DNA of 17,866 nt, taken from NCBI GenBank assembly GCA_031554215.1, contig JAVBKF010000160.1, positions 1 to 17,866 on the forward strand. Reading direction: 5' to 3'. Position numbers and translations under genes: made by a program. Source of the stretch: JAVBKE01 sp031554215. GTDB lineage: Bacteria > Bacillota > Bacilli > JARBTR01. Positions 1-5,954 of the stretch are shown one piece after another; positions within the stretch are counted from its first letter, which is position 1; every line of letters starts with the position of its first letter. The notes below the pieces were generated by a model. That model was not told the origin of the DNA, did not search any database, and saw only the letters and a program-made list of their open reading frames with translations.

Positions 1-89
1 TGAGACAAGATAGTTTGCCCTCCTGCTAACACAACAATGGGCATACTAGGTCTTTGAGAATTCCAGAAAAATGTAAATGTATAAGTTTG
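1..89 (-). pseudogene. Continuation of the same frame past the TGA, running off the window
   Basis: The codons directly after the TGA at 90-92 stay open in the same frame for 29 codons to the window edge (QTYTFTFFW..., ending GGQTILS). The residues fit beta-strand sequence of a carbohydrate-binding-like domain. No ribosome site or start codon suggests a separate gene. I read it as the downstream part of the surface-protein gene, separated by one nonsense mutation. Sequencing error or programmed readthrough are the alternatives. Confidence 0.6.
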
Positions 90-752
90 TCAAGGTACGA
101 GTGAAACATTTTGATGCACCACACCATAAGAATTCAGAAGGTAAGAATTACGCAGGTTGAGGGTTCTAACCCCTAAACCTGGTGCGGCTTCAGTTCCCCA
201 CGGGATATTGGTTACCATAGACCCTCGATCCGCTTGCCAATATGGGTTATCGGAATTATAGAAAACATCTTGTTGATTATATGGATCTCTGGTCTGAAAA
301 TATTCAAATCCTGGATCCTGAACTGGATTCGTTGCTTTTTGAGCAAGCCGTGCTGTTTCTGTGTACGCTTCCGTTGATGCCGCTTCTGAAGCCTGAACTT
401 CTGTTACTGGCTGTGTCGTCTCTGAAGCCTGAACTTCTGCTACTGGCTGTGTCGTCTCTGTTTCCTGAACCTCAGCTACTGGCTCCGCCGCTTCTGTAAC
501 CTGAACTTCTGCTACTGGCTCTGCCGTCTCTGTAACCTGAACCTCAGCTACTGGCTCTGTCGTCTCTGAAGCTTTAACTTCTGCTACTGGTTCCGCCGTT
601 TCTGTAGCTTGAACACTTGCTACTGGCTCTTCATCTGCCAGCACGAGCTTTTCATTACCTAATGGTACTGTCAAAACACCTAACACTAACAGCGTCAACA
701 TCATTCCCTTTAGGAAAGATGTGACTATTTTTTTCCCCATGGTTTTTTTCAT
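90..752 (-). CDS. Secreted repeat protein cut short by an internal stop
   Basis: Reads as a 220-residue exported protein. Residues 1-39 form a Gram-positive signal peptide (KK-rich start, hydrophobic core at about 15-30, likely cleavage after LVLA at 36-39). Residues 42-125 are seven 12-residue repeats of the EPVAEVQ type, a spacer-like acidic stalk. From about residue 140 there is a segment with a DPGFE motif, aromatic residues and HQNVSLVP, which resembles the start of a jelly-roll carbohydrate-binding module (CBM_4_9-like; inference). The frame ends at TGA (90-92), but the next codons read QTYTFTFFW, exactly what would follow a PGxTYT strand in such modules. The TGA therefore most likely replaced a glycine (GGA) or arginine codon. 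The start is supported by AAGGAG at 763-768, 10 bases upstream. No LPXTG anchor is in the window; it may lie beyond the left edge. As it stands, the product would be a released fragment. Confidence 0.75.
   Translation of the reverse strand: MKKTMGKKIVTSFLKGMMLTLLVLGVLTVPLGNEKLVLADEEPVASVQATETAEPVAEVKASETTEPVAEVQVTETAEPVAEVQVTEAAEPVAEVQETETTQPVAEVQASETTQPVTEVQASEAASTEAYTETARLAQKATNPVQDPGFEYFQTRDPYNQQDVFYNSDNPYWQADRGSMVTNIPWGTEAAPGLGVRTLNLRNSYLLNSYGVVHQNVSLVP
378..629 (-). repeat. Seven tandem 36-bp coding repeats
   Basis: Seven exact-length units of 36 bp encode EPVASVQATETA, EPVAEVKASETT, EPVAEVQVTETA, EPVAEVQVTEAA, EPVAEVQETETT, QPVAEVQASETT and QPVTEVQASEAA. The PV.EVQ core is nearly invariant, while positions 8, 9 and 12 vary. 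Such in-frame arrays in surface proteins usually change copy number by slippage or recombination. Confidence 0.9.
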
Positions 753-776
753 AACATGATTTCTCCTTACCTTAAT

Positions 777-899
777 TTATTGTTTTATTTGTTTCTTGAA
801 CTGACCATGTTCCGATCCTTGACGCCACCTCCATTTAGTTCCTTTGACTATGAGAAAGATATACGTTGTGTACTGCTCTTCTCCATTTTTGAGCAACAT
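777..899 (-). CDS. Possible 40-residue peptide upstream of the repeat protein
   Basis: An ATG (897-899) or TTG (894-896) frame of about 40 codons starts MLLKNGEEQYTTYIFLIVKG and ends KKQIKQ, with its stop 24 bases before the surface-protein start. It sits behind an almost perfect anti-16S match (AAAAGGAGGTG, 900-910). The spacing is very short for the ATG (2 bases) and more workable for the TTG (5 bases). I recognise no family. It could be a translated leader coupled to the downstream gene, or the SD-like sequence could be fortuitous. Confidence 0.25.
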   Translation of the reverse strand: MLLKNGEEQYTTYIFLIVKGTKWRWRQGSEHGQFKKQIKQ

Positions 900-1398
900 C
901 ACCTCCTTTTAAGATGATGACCTTACGATCTCGAACTATAAGAAATAGTATTCACCACAGGTTTGATAAGTTATATCTGCGCATAATGTGGATATCGCTG
1001 ATGGTGACAGACAGCTTAGCAGTATGATTGGTTGCAAAAACGTTTTAGCTACTTCCCTCTAAGCTTGGGAGTTTATTAATCAAGTGATAAATAAACAGTG
1101 ACTTTCCATAACTGTACAGTCTCAAGAGGATATTATTACAAAAATATGACAGTATCAAACAATACTTAATAATATTAAGTTCCTTTTATTCCAAATAATC
1201 TCTACTCTTCCTCCTTATCCCGACTAAATTATACATTTTAAATTTATATCGGCCAATAGCAAATTATCAATTTTTTTTGTTTTTAGAAAAAATTAAAGTA
1301 CTTTGCTCTTTTCTACCTACCCGTTATGAGAAAACCTTTTTTATTCAATAGACATTAAGTAAAGTTACCAGTTTACTGTTTAATCTTGTTTTGCATGG
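900..1398. other. Gene-free AT-rich divergent intergenic stretch with palindromes
   Basis: There is no convincing gene between the repeat protein (minus) and the TraX gene (plus). It holds three short palindromes: AAAACGTTTT at 1037-1046, loosely like a catabolite (cre) core; ACTGTACAGT at 1111-1120; and a 17-base perfect palindrome ACTTAATAATATTAAGT at 1164-1180. Any could be an operator for either divergent gene. I could not place a good promoter for the minus-strand gene. Confidence 0.35.
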
Positions 1399-1404
1399 TA
1401 TAAT
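1396..1404 (+). promoter_or_regulatory. Extended -10 promoter of the TraX-family gene
   Basis: TGGTATAAT is an extended -10 box (TG plus a perfect TATAAT at 1399-1404). The -35 region (near 1376-1381) is weak, as is common for extended -10 promoters. Transcription would start near 1411, giving a leader of about 47 bases before the ATG at 1458. Confidence 0.6.
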
Positions 1405-1457
1405 TGGCGAGTCATGTATTAGCTGGTGAATTGAATTTAAAGAGCAGGAGAAGAAGG

Positions 1458-2120
1458 ATGTCTAAACAGCAGAGTGATATGATCAAGTTCATTGCAATGG
1501 TGACGATGGTCATTGATCATATCGGCGTGATTTTGTTTCCAGAGTTAGAATGGCTGCGTATCATTGGCAGAATTTCTTTCCCGCTCTTTGCGGTTCAAAT
1601 TGGCATTGGCTTTCGTCATACGAGAAGCATTCGTCTTTATTTTAGGCGACTGCTCTATGCGGGAATTGTGATTCAGGCGGGGCTAGCACTAGTGGTTTTG
1701 GCATTTGGTGTGGAAGAGTCAATTGGCATGTTGAATATTTTCTTCACTTTGGCGCTCGGGGTTGCTACGATTTATTTTTATGAAATTCGCAGTTATCTGC
1801 TGGTTGTAATGACAGTCCTTGTGCCATTTTTTTGTGCAGAAATTGGTATCTTTTTTGATTATGGTTGCTATGGTGTGACGCTCATTTTGTTTCTTTATAT
1901 TGTTCAAACGGAACCGATGCGGTTGCTTGGGATGACGACTTTGGCCTTTATGGCTGTTTATTTGGGAGACCTAACTTCTATTCAGTTGTATAGTGTGTTA
2001 GCGGTACCATTGATGTATCGCCCAGCACCATTATCTTTTCGGATTCCGAGTGTTGTTTTTTATTGGTTTTACCCTGTTCATCTTGTGGTTTTGTACGTCG
2101 TTGGTTTTCTTTTGGGGTGA
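1458..2120 (+). CDS. TraX-family membrane protein
   Basis: A 220-residue polytopic membrane protein of the TraX family (PF05857). The family signature is clear at the N-terminus: KFIAMVTMVIDHIG at 10-23, then WLRIIGRISFPLFA at 32-45 and a HTRS motif near 54. It also closes with YWFYPVHLVVLYVV, typical of the family. F-plasmid TraX N-acetylates pilin; the chromosomal Gram-positive members have no settled substrate, so acetylation of a cell-surface molecule is only an inference. The start at 1458 is chosen because AGGAG (1446-1450) lies 7 bases upstream. The longer TTG frame from 1404 would overlap the promoter -10 box and has no ribosome site. It is expressed alone from the promoter just upstream. 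Confidence 0.85.
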   Translation: MSKQQSDMIKFIAMVTMVIDHIGVILFPELEWLRIIGRISFPLFAVQIGIGFRHTRSIRLYFRRLLYAGIVIQAGLALVVLAFGVEESIGMLNIFFTLALGVATIYFYEIRSYLLVVMTVLVPFFCAEIGIFFDYGCYGVTLILFLYIVQTEPMRLLGMTTLAFMAVYLGDLTSIQLYSVLAVPLMYRPAPLSFRIPSVVFYWFYPVHLVVLYVVGFLLG

Positions 2121-2295
2121 TGCGGTTTGTGTTGTTCTACATTGTTAGGCTACCGCAAATCCAGTCATTTTGAAGAGGGAATAAGCATATTTGTCATTAT
2201 AATGAAAAGTTAAGAATAAGTTAAGGACTGGTTGGTAGTCTAGGTTTGTAGCAAAGAAACAATAGAATAATTGGAGAAAACCCAACTGCCAATGC

Positions 2296-2328
2296 CCTCC
2301 CCCTGAACAGAAGCGGTGAGGTTTTTTT
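2296..2328 (+). terminator. Rho-independent terminator
   Basis: CCTCCCC pairs imperfectly with GGTGAGG (one mismatch) around a loop, followed by seven T at 2322-2328. It ends either the TraX transcript, 176 bases after its stop, or a separate short RNA. Confidence 0.5.
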
Positions 2329-2546
2329 CTTGGCCTTGTGGTCTAACAGGTGCTTATACTTGGGACCATAACGGTAGTTCCTATAAGCGTAAATATCGAA
2401 AAAATAATTAAGTTTAACTCGTTAATTGTTGCTAGTGAATTTCCCAATAACTTTAGTAACTATCGTGAAGATGGTAACTGCTAGTGTTGCTGAATTGTTT
2501 AAGTGAAGATATCATTAGAGTCTGCTAGCGCTTCAGCTGTATGATT

Positions 2547-2576
2547 CCTCCAGCCTATTTGGTACGGAGGTTTTTT
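2547..2576 (+). terminator. Rho-independent terminator
   Basis: CCTCC (2547-2551) pairs with GGAGG (2566-2570), with an inner GCC/GGT stem, and six T follow (2571-2576). What it terminates is unclear, because there is no gene in the 200 bases upstream. Confidence 0.65.
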
Positions 2577-2642
2577 ATATTTGAAAAAAGATTTTATTGT
2601 TGCTGATAAGTTGAGCAAAAAAATATAAAATTACATGGAGGG

Positions 2643-2651
2643 TGCTATACT
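2643..2651 (+). promoter_or_regulatory. Extended -10 promoter of the tautomerase/CMD gene
   Basis: TGCTATACT gives an extended -10 (TATACT at 2646-2651). No clear -35 lies 17 bases upstream. The leader would be about 25 bases, just long enough for the ribosome site AGGAGG at 2668-2673. Confidence 0.4.
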
Positions 2652-2680
2652 GAACATAGACCTAGCCAGGAGGTAGCCTT

Positions 2681-3388
2681 ATGCCATTTGTAAAAGTTTA
2701 TCACGATAAAAGTTTGTTACAGGAAGACCTTACCATTGTAAGCACTGCTATTCATCATGCACTGATGAATCATTTCAATGTTCCAGAGAAAGATATTTTT
2801 CATTTAGGAATGACGTATGAAAATGCTCAATTTATTTTTGATAAAGGATACTTACTTTCCGGTAATAAAAAAAGGGCAGAAAGCTTGCTCTATATTGACA
2901 TACTTTGTGGTGAAGGCAGAACGGAGCAACAGAAAGTCAATTTATTTAGCGGAATTACAGCCAATATCACTAGCCAAACTTCTCTAGAAGCTGAAAATAT
3001 TTTTATTACAATTAAAGAAACGCCAAGGGTAAACTGGTCATTTGGTGAAGGAAAAGCACAGATGATTGAGAACCAAATAAATAAGGGATTAAATAGGGAG
3101 TCAATCAACACGTTCGCTACGGAAATCCCTGATCTTGCAAAATATAGTCAGGATATTTTATTTGATGAAGTCTGGATGGATACGACACTTACTTCAAAAG
3201 AACGAAGTTTGATTACACTCACTGCGTTAGCTTCGATTGGGAATACCGAACAAATGAATTTCCACCTGAAAACAGCGTATGACAATGGCGTTTCAAAAGA
3301 TGAATTGGTCGCCTTAGTAACGCATTTAGTATTCTATATTGGTTTGCCACTTGCGTTGGAATTACAGAATAAAATAAAGAATATGTAG
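2681..3388 (+). CDS. Tautomerase-carboxymuconolactone decarboxylase fusion protein
   Basis: A 235-residue two-domain cytosolic protein. Residues 1-125 look like a tautomerase-superfamily unit. The chain starts Met-Pro-Phe-Val-Lys-Val, so after methionine removal proline becomes the N-terminus, the catalytic base of this superfamily. Residues about 130-235 match the gamma-carboxymuconolactone decarboxylase/AhpD-like fold, with ERSLITLTALASIGNTEQM, a histidine in NFHLKTA and a VALVTHLVFYIGLP helix. The CxxC pair of peroxidase-type AhpD proteins is absent, so alkylhydroperoxidase activity is unlikely. The start is firm: AGGAGG ends 7 bases before the ATG, and the second-residue proline must sit at the N-terminus to work. 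The gene stands alone. The natural substrate is unknown; a small quinone or unsaturated keto acid is a guess. Confidence 0.8.
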   Translation: MPFVKVYHDKSLLQEDLTIVSTAIHHALMNHFNVPEKDIFHLGMTYENAQFIFDKGYLLSGNKKRAESLLYIDILCGEGRTEQQKVNLFSGITANITSQTSLEAENIFITIKETPRVNWSFGEGKAQMIENQINKGLNRESINTFATEIPDLAKYSQDILFDEVWMDTTLTSKERSLITLTALASIGNTEQMNFHLKTAYDNGVSKDELVALVTHLVFYIGLPLALELQNKIKNM

Positions 3389-3777
3389 GTATTTAGCTAA
3401 AGGTGAGGAGTGCATGGTAACTGCCTCTACTACCCGCATTTCTATAGCAGTTGCCTGATCGGCTCGTCCATGAGATCTGTACAGCGCGTTCAGAGGTTTT
3501 CATATGCCTGTTTCCAAATTGTCGCCATGAACAAAATTTCTTTCATTGTTTTATAGAATCATTCCGGACAGCGCGGCCGCAATGGTAACCTGTTTCTACA
3601 GTCACACTGGTAATCTCCAGCCATGTCATATGTTCCCTGAAAGGGGTGCGACGAATCACCTCACTGTTGGTAGAATTTAGCGGTTTGTCGATAAATAGCT
3701 ATTTTCATCCTAGATTTCATCGACTACTAATCACTTTTCTAGCAAAAGGTTCTTGTGGTTTTGTCGATGAAAGACTG
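3389..3777. other. Gene-free stretch, locally GC-richer, with hairpins
   Basis: No supported gene. Just after the tautomerase/CMD gene is a 9-bp stem, GGTAACTGC (3416-3424) with GCAGTTGCC (3447-3455), but no T-run follows it. Minus-strand fragments read protein-like for 25-45 codons (for example ALYRSHGRADQATAIEMRVV near 3480-3430) but are broken by stops, which could mean a decayed gene. The right part holds the GTCGAT boxes listed separately. Confidence 0.3.
3687..3772. promoter_or_regulatory. Three GTCGATRAA-type boxes upstream of the two-component genes
   Basis: GTCGATAAA (3687-3695), its inverted form TTTCATCGAC (3715-3724) and GTCGATGAAA (3763-3772) lie just upstream of the response-regulator promoter. 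The last two form a perfect 10-bp inverted repeat. The last box ends five bases before the -35. They could be binding sites for the encoded regulator (autoregulation) or another factor. There is no direct evidence beyond repetition and position. Confidence 0.4.
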
Positions 3778-3806
3778 TTGCAGTGGGCTGAGTTATGGCA
3801 TAATAA
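3778..3806 (+). promoter_or_regulatory. Promoter of the two-component operon
   Basis: TTGCAG (3778-3783) as -35 and TAATAA (3801-3806) as -10 have a 17-base spacer. An overlapping alternative is the extended -10 TGGCATAAT (3796-3804). Transcription would start near 3811, about 20 bases before the response-regulator ATG. Confidence 0.5.
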
Positions 3807-3832
3807 GATTACTATAGTGAAAGTGGTGCGGT

Positions 3833-4504
3833 ATGAAAGTATTGGTTGTTGAAGATAATATTGCGTTGCAAGAGTCAATCGTGGAAGTTCTGAAAGGGAG
3901 TGACCTCGAAGTAGATGTTGCGAGTGATGGTGACGAAGGTTTGTTTATGGCAATGCAGGATATCCATGATGCGATCGTTTTAGATGTGATGTTACCTGAA
4001 AAGGATGGCTTTGAAATTTTAGAAATCATGCGTAGTGAAGGGATTAAAACACCTGTCTGTTTTCTTACAGCAAAGGATTCCCTTGAGGACCGCGTGAAGG
4101 GACTTGATTTGGGCGGCGATGATTATCTGGTCAAGCCTTTTCAAGCACCTGAGTTAATCGCGCGCGTGAAGGCTTTACTTCGCCGGAGTGGTGGTCTCGA
4201 AATTGATCAAACAATACACTATGCGACATTGAAACTGAGCGGGAAAGAGAACCCCGTCGATGTAGATGGTACTCCGCTGAAGCTGACACTGAAGCAATAT
4301 GAACTACTTGAGTATATGATTCAGAACAAGGGTGCTATATTGACGAAAGAGCAAATTTATGACCGTGTTTGGGGCTTTGAATCCGATACGACGATGGAGA
4401 TTGTTGAAGTTTTTATGCATCATATTCGTAAGAAACTGGAACCATTCGGTTATCACAAAAATATCGAGACTGTTCGCGGGATTGGCTATCGCTTGATAAA
4501 GTAA
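3833..4504 (+). CDS. OmpR-family response regulator (CiaR-like)
   Basis: A 223-residue DNA-binding response regulator. The receiver domain (about 1-118) has the acidic pair E7/D8, the phospho-acceptor D51 (in IVLDVMLPEKDGFE), T79 in FLTAKDS, and K101 in LVKPF. The C-terminal winged helix (about 128-222) has the recognition-helix region WGFESDTTMEIVEVFMHHIRKKL and ends RGIGYRLIK. The phrases LPEKDGF, LTAKDSLEDR and WGFESDTT are very like streptococcal CiaR, which governs envelope stress and competence, but orthology is not proven from sequence alone. The ribosome site is weak (GTGGTG upstream). The start is set by the conserved MKVLVVED. It is followed by its kinase. Confidence 0.92.
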   Translation: MKVLVVEDNIALQESIVEVLKGSDLEVDVASDGDEGLFMAMQDIHDAIVLDVMLPEKDGFEILEIMRSEGIKTPVCFLTAKDSLEDRVKGLDLGGDDYLVKPFQAPELIARVKALLRRSGGLEIDQTIHYATLKLSGKENPVDVDGTPLKLTLKQYELLEYMIQNKGAILTKEQIYDRVWGFESDTTMEIVEVFMHHIRKKLEPFGYHKNIETVRGIGYRLIK

Positions 4505-4599
4505 ACTGGCTGACATCATTGATGGAGGCAAGCAGTTTATTCCTGTACGTTCGGCAGTTTTTTCATTGTTTATTTGTTGTAGGAGTAGTAGGTGAGTAT

Positions 4600-5886
4600 G
4601 TGTTTAAAAGAACGAGGCTTCGTTTAACATTTCTAAATGCGATTGTTTTCTTTATTGTGATTGCACTGTTGTCAGTCGTTATTTACACGTACTGCAGCTA
4701 TTCTATCTATAAAAGCGTCAATACATCACTACAATCTTCAATTTCCTTTTTCGAGAAGATTGACTGGCGATCATCACAATATTTCACGGATATTGATCTG
4801 ACAGGGGATCCAAGGATTGATATGATTTTTTGGAATGAAGATGGAGAGATTATCCAGACTTCAGATCGCTATTTTTTGGCCCACGAAGAAGAGTTTAAGC
4901 CAGAAACGCTAACTACGTTTGAAAAGGTCGACACGCCTGAGTACGACTTTCAAACGATTTCGATTGTGCCAGAAATTGATCTTCGCTTAACACAAATTTC
5001 AGCTGATGCAGATCATCAGATTGCCTTGGTTCAATTTGTGCAAGGAACGAATTCAGAGCAAGAATTACTGGATAATTTGTTGCTGATATTGGTCATTGGT
5101 AATTTGGTCGGTGCTGTTTTGGTTATTGGAATTGGCTTCTTTCTATCAGGAAAAGCTTTGGTTCCGGTTGATCGTGCATGGAAAAGACAACAACAATTTG
5201 TTTCGGATGCCTCGCATGAACTGAGAACGCCGCTCACTGTTATTCAAACAAGGACGGATTTATTGCTGAGGAATCCTGAGGGTACGATTGAGGAGAAAGT
5301 GACCGATGTTTCTGCCATTTCAAAGGAGACGAGACGACTGTCTAAGCTGGTTACGAATCTCTTGACGCTGGCAAGGTCTGACTCGAATCAATTGGAGATT
5401 TCACAGAGTGATTTTCGTGTCGATTTGCTCCTACAGGAAATTGTCGATCAGTTTGTTGATATCTCTGAGTTTCAAGGGAAAACATTGACACTTGAGACTG
5501 CAGAGAATGTCACACTGTATGGTGATAAGGAGAAAATTCATCAATTGATGGTGATTCTTATTGACAATGCGCTGAAATTCACCAAAGAAGGCGGCATCAT
5601 TGAGGTGGAATGTATGAAGGGATCAAACTACATTCAACTGCAGGTTACTGATAACGGTATTGGCATAAAGGCTGAGCACATAGAGAAGGTTTTTGATCGT
5701 TTCTTTAGGGGCGATAAGTCTCGGACGAATCAAGAAGGTACGGGTCTTGGATTGTCGATTGCTAAGTGGATTGTTGACAAGCATAATGGACGGATTAAGG
5801 TTGATTCGGTAGAGAATGAGGGAACGACTTTTACATTGACGTTTAATAGTAAAAAAGAAAGCAAAAAGGATAGCAAAAAAGGTTAG
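4600..5886 (+). CDS. Membrane sensor histidine kinase (CiaH-like)
   Basis: A 428-residue kinase from a GTG start. Residues 10-32 form the first TM, 33-160 an extracytoplasmic sensor region of about 130 residues, and 161-183 the second TM. A short linker without a full HAMP leads to the HisKA box FVSDASHELRTPL with the phosphorylated H206. The ATPase domain has the N box (N323 in LIDNALKF), DNGIGI (D351), FDRFFRG and GTGLGL (380-385). The tail is lysine-rich and its stop lies inside the terminator stem. Start choice: MFKRTRLRLTFLN is the typical kinase N-terminus and AGGTGAG lies just upstream. The frame is open back to 4519, but starts there have no ribosome site and would add an odd second hydrophobic segment. 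It is 95 bases after its response regulator, with a weak hairpin/T-run (4543-4563) between that could lower kinase expression. Confidence 0.88.
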   Translation: MFKRTRLRLTFLNAIVFFIVIALLSVVIYTYCSYSIYKSVNTSLQSSISFFEKIDWRSSQYFTDIDLTGDPRIDMIFWNEDGEIIQTSDRYFLAHEEEFKPETLTTFEKVDTPEYDFQTISIVPEIDLRLTQISADADHQIALVQFVQGTNSEQELLDNLLLILVIGNLVGAVLVIGIGFFLSGKALVPVDRAWKRQQQFVSDASHELRTPLTVIQTRTDLLLRNPEGTIEEKVTDVSAISKETRRLSKLVTNLLTLARSDSNQLEISQSDFRVDLLLQEIVDQFVDISEFQGKTLTLETAENVTLYGDKEKIHQLMVILIDNALKFTKEGGIIEVECMKGSNYIQLQVTDNGIGIKAEHIEKVFDRFFRGDKSRTNQEGTGLGLSIAKWIVDKHNGRIKVDSVENEGTTFTLTFNSKKESKKDSKKG

Positions 5887-5911
5887 CTGCGTGTTGTAGC
5901 TAACCTTTTTT
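5876..5911 (+). terminator. Strong bidirectional terminator
   Basis: AAAGGTTAGCT (5878-5888) pairs perfectly with AGCTAACCTTT (5898-5908) around a 9-base loop, with a T-run to 5911 and an A-run on the left. It ends the two-component operon and, read from the other strand, the converging threonine aldolase gene. The kinase stop codon (5884-5886) is within the left arm. Confidence 0.9.
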
Positions 5912-5954
5912 GTCAGAATCTTAATGCACGATTAATCTAGTGGAACAGTCAGGT

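Larger units (their letters stand above)
2121..2640 (+). other. Gene-free stretch holding two terminators and a possible small RNA
   Basis: No supported protein gene lies in this stretch. A TATAAT (2198-2203) without a good -35 lies about 95 bases before a terminator at 2296-2328, so a short transcript of about 120 bases is possible. A second terminator at 2547-2576 follows another 215 bases without an open frame of note. A short frame around 2346-2405 (reading GAYTWDHNGSSYKRKYRKN) looks protein-like but has no start or ribosome site; it may be a gene remnant. Confidence 0.3.

Noticed and set aside
242..499. 85-codon plus-strand frame rich in Leu and Pro
   Set aside because: It is the antisense of the 36-bp repeat array; the regular repeat and lack of a ribosome site show it is a shadow.
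378..629. 36-bp repeats considered as a CRISPR array
   Set aside because: Units are directly adjacent with no spacers, in frame and coding for a repeat protein.
1404..1457. TTG-initiated N-terminal extension of the TraX protein
   Set aside because: The TTG overlaps the -10 box of the promoter and has no ribosome site, whereas ATG 1458 has AGGAG 7 bases upstream.
3573..3580. GCGGCCGC (NotI-type 8-mer) in an AT-rich gap
   Set aside because: It could suggest a cloning scar, but flanking sequence is not vector-like and a single 8-mer is weak evidence.
3646..3852. 68-codon plus-strand frame before the response regulator
   Set aside because: It overlaps the promoter and the regulator start in another frame, lacks a ribosome site, and its sequence is not protein-like in composition.
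4519..4599. 27-residue N-terminal extension of the sensor kinase
   Set aside because: No ribosome site precedes TTG 4519 or ATG 4522, the stretch crosses a hairpin/T-run, and the family N-terminus begins at MFKRTRLRLTFLN.
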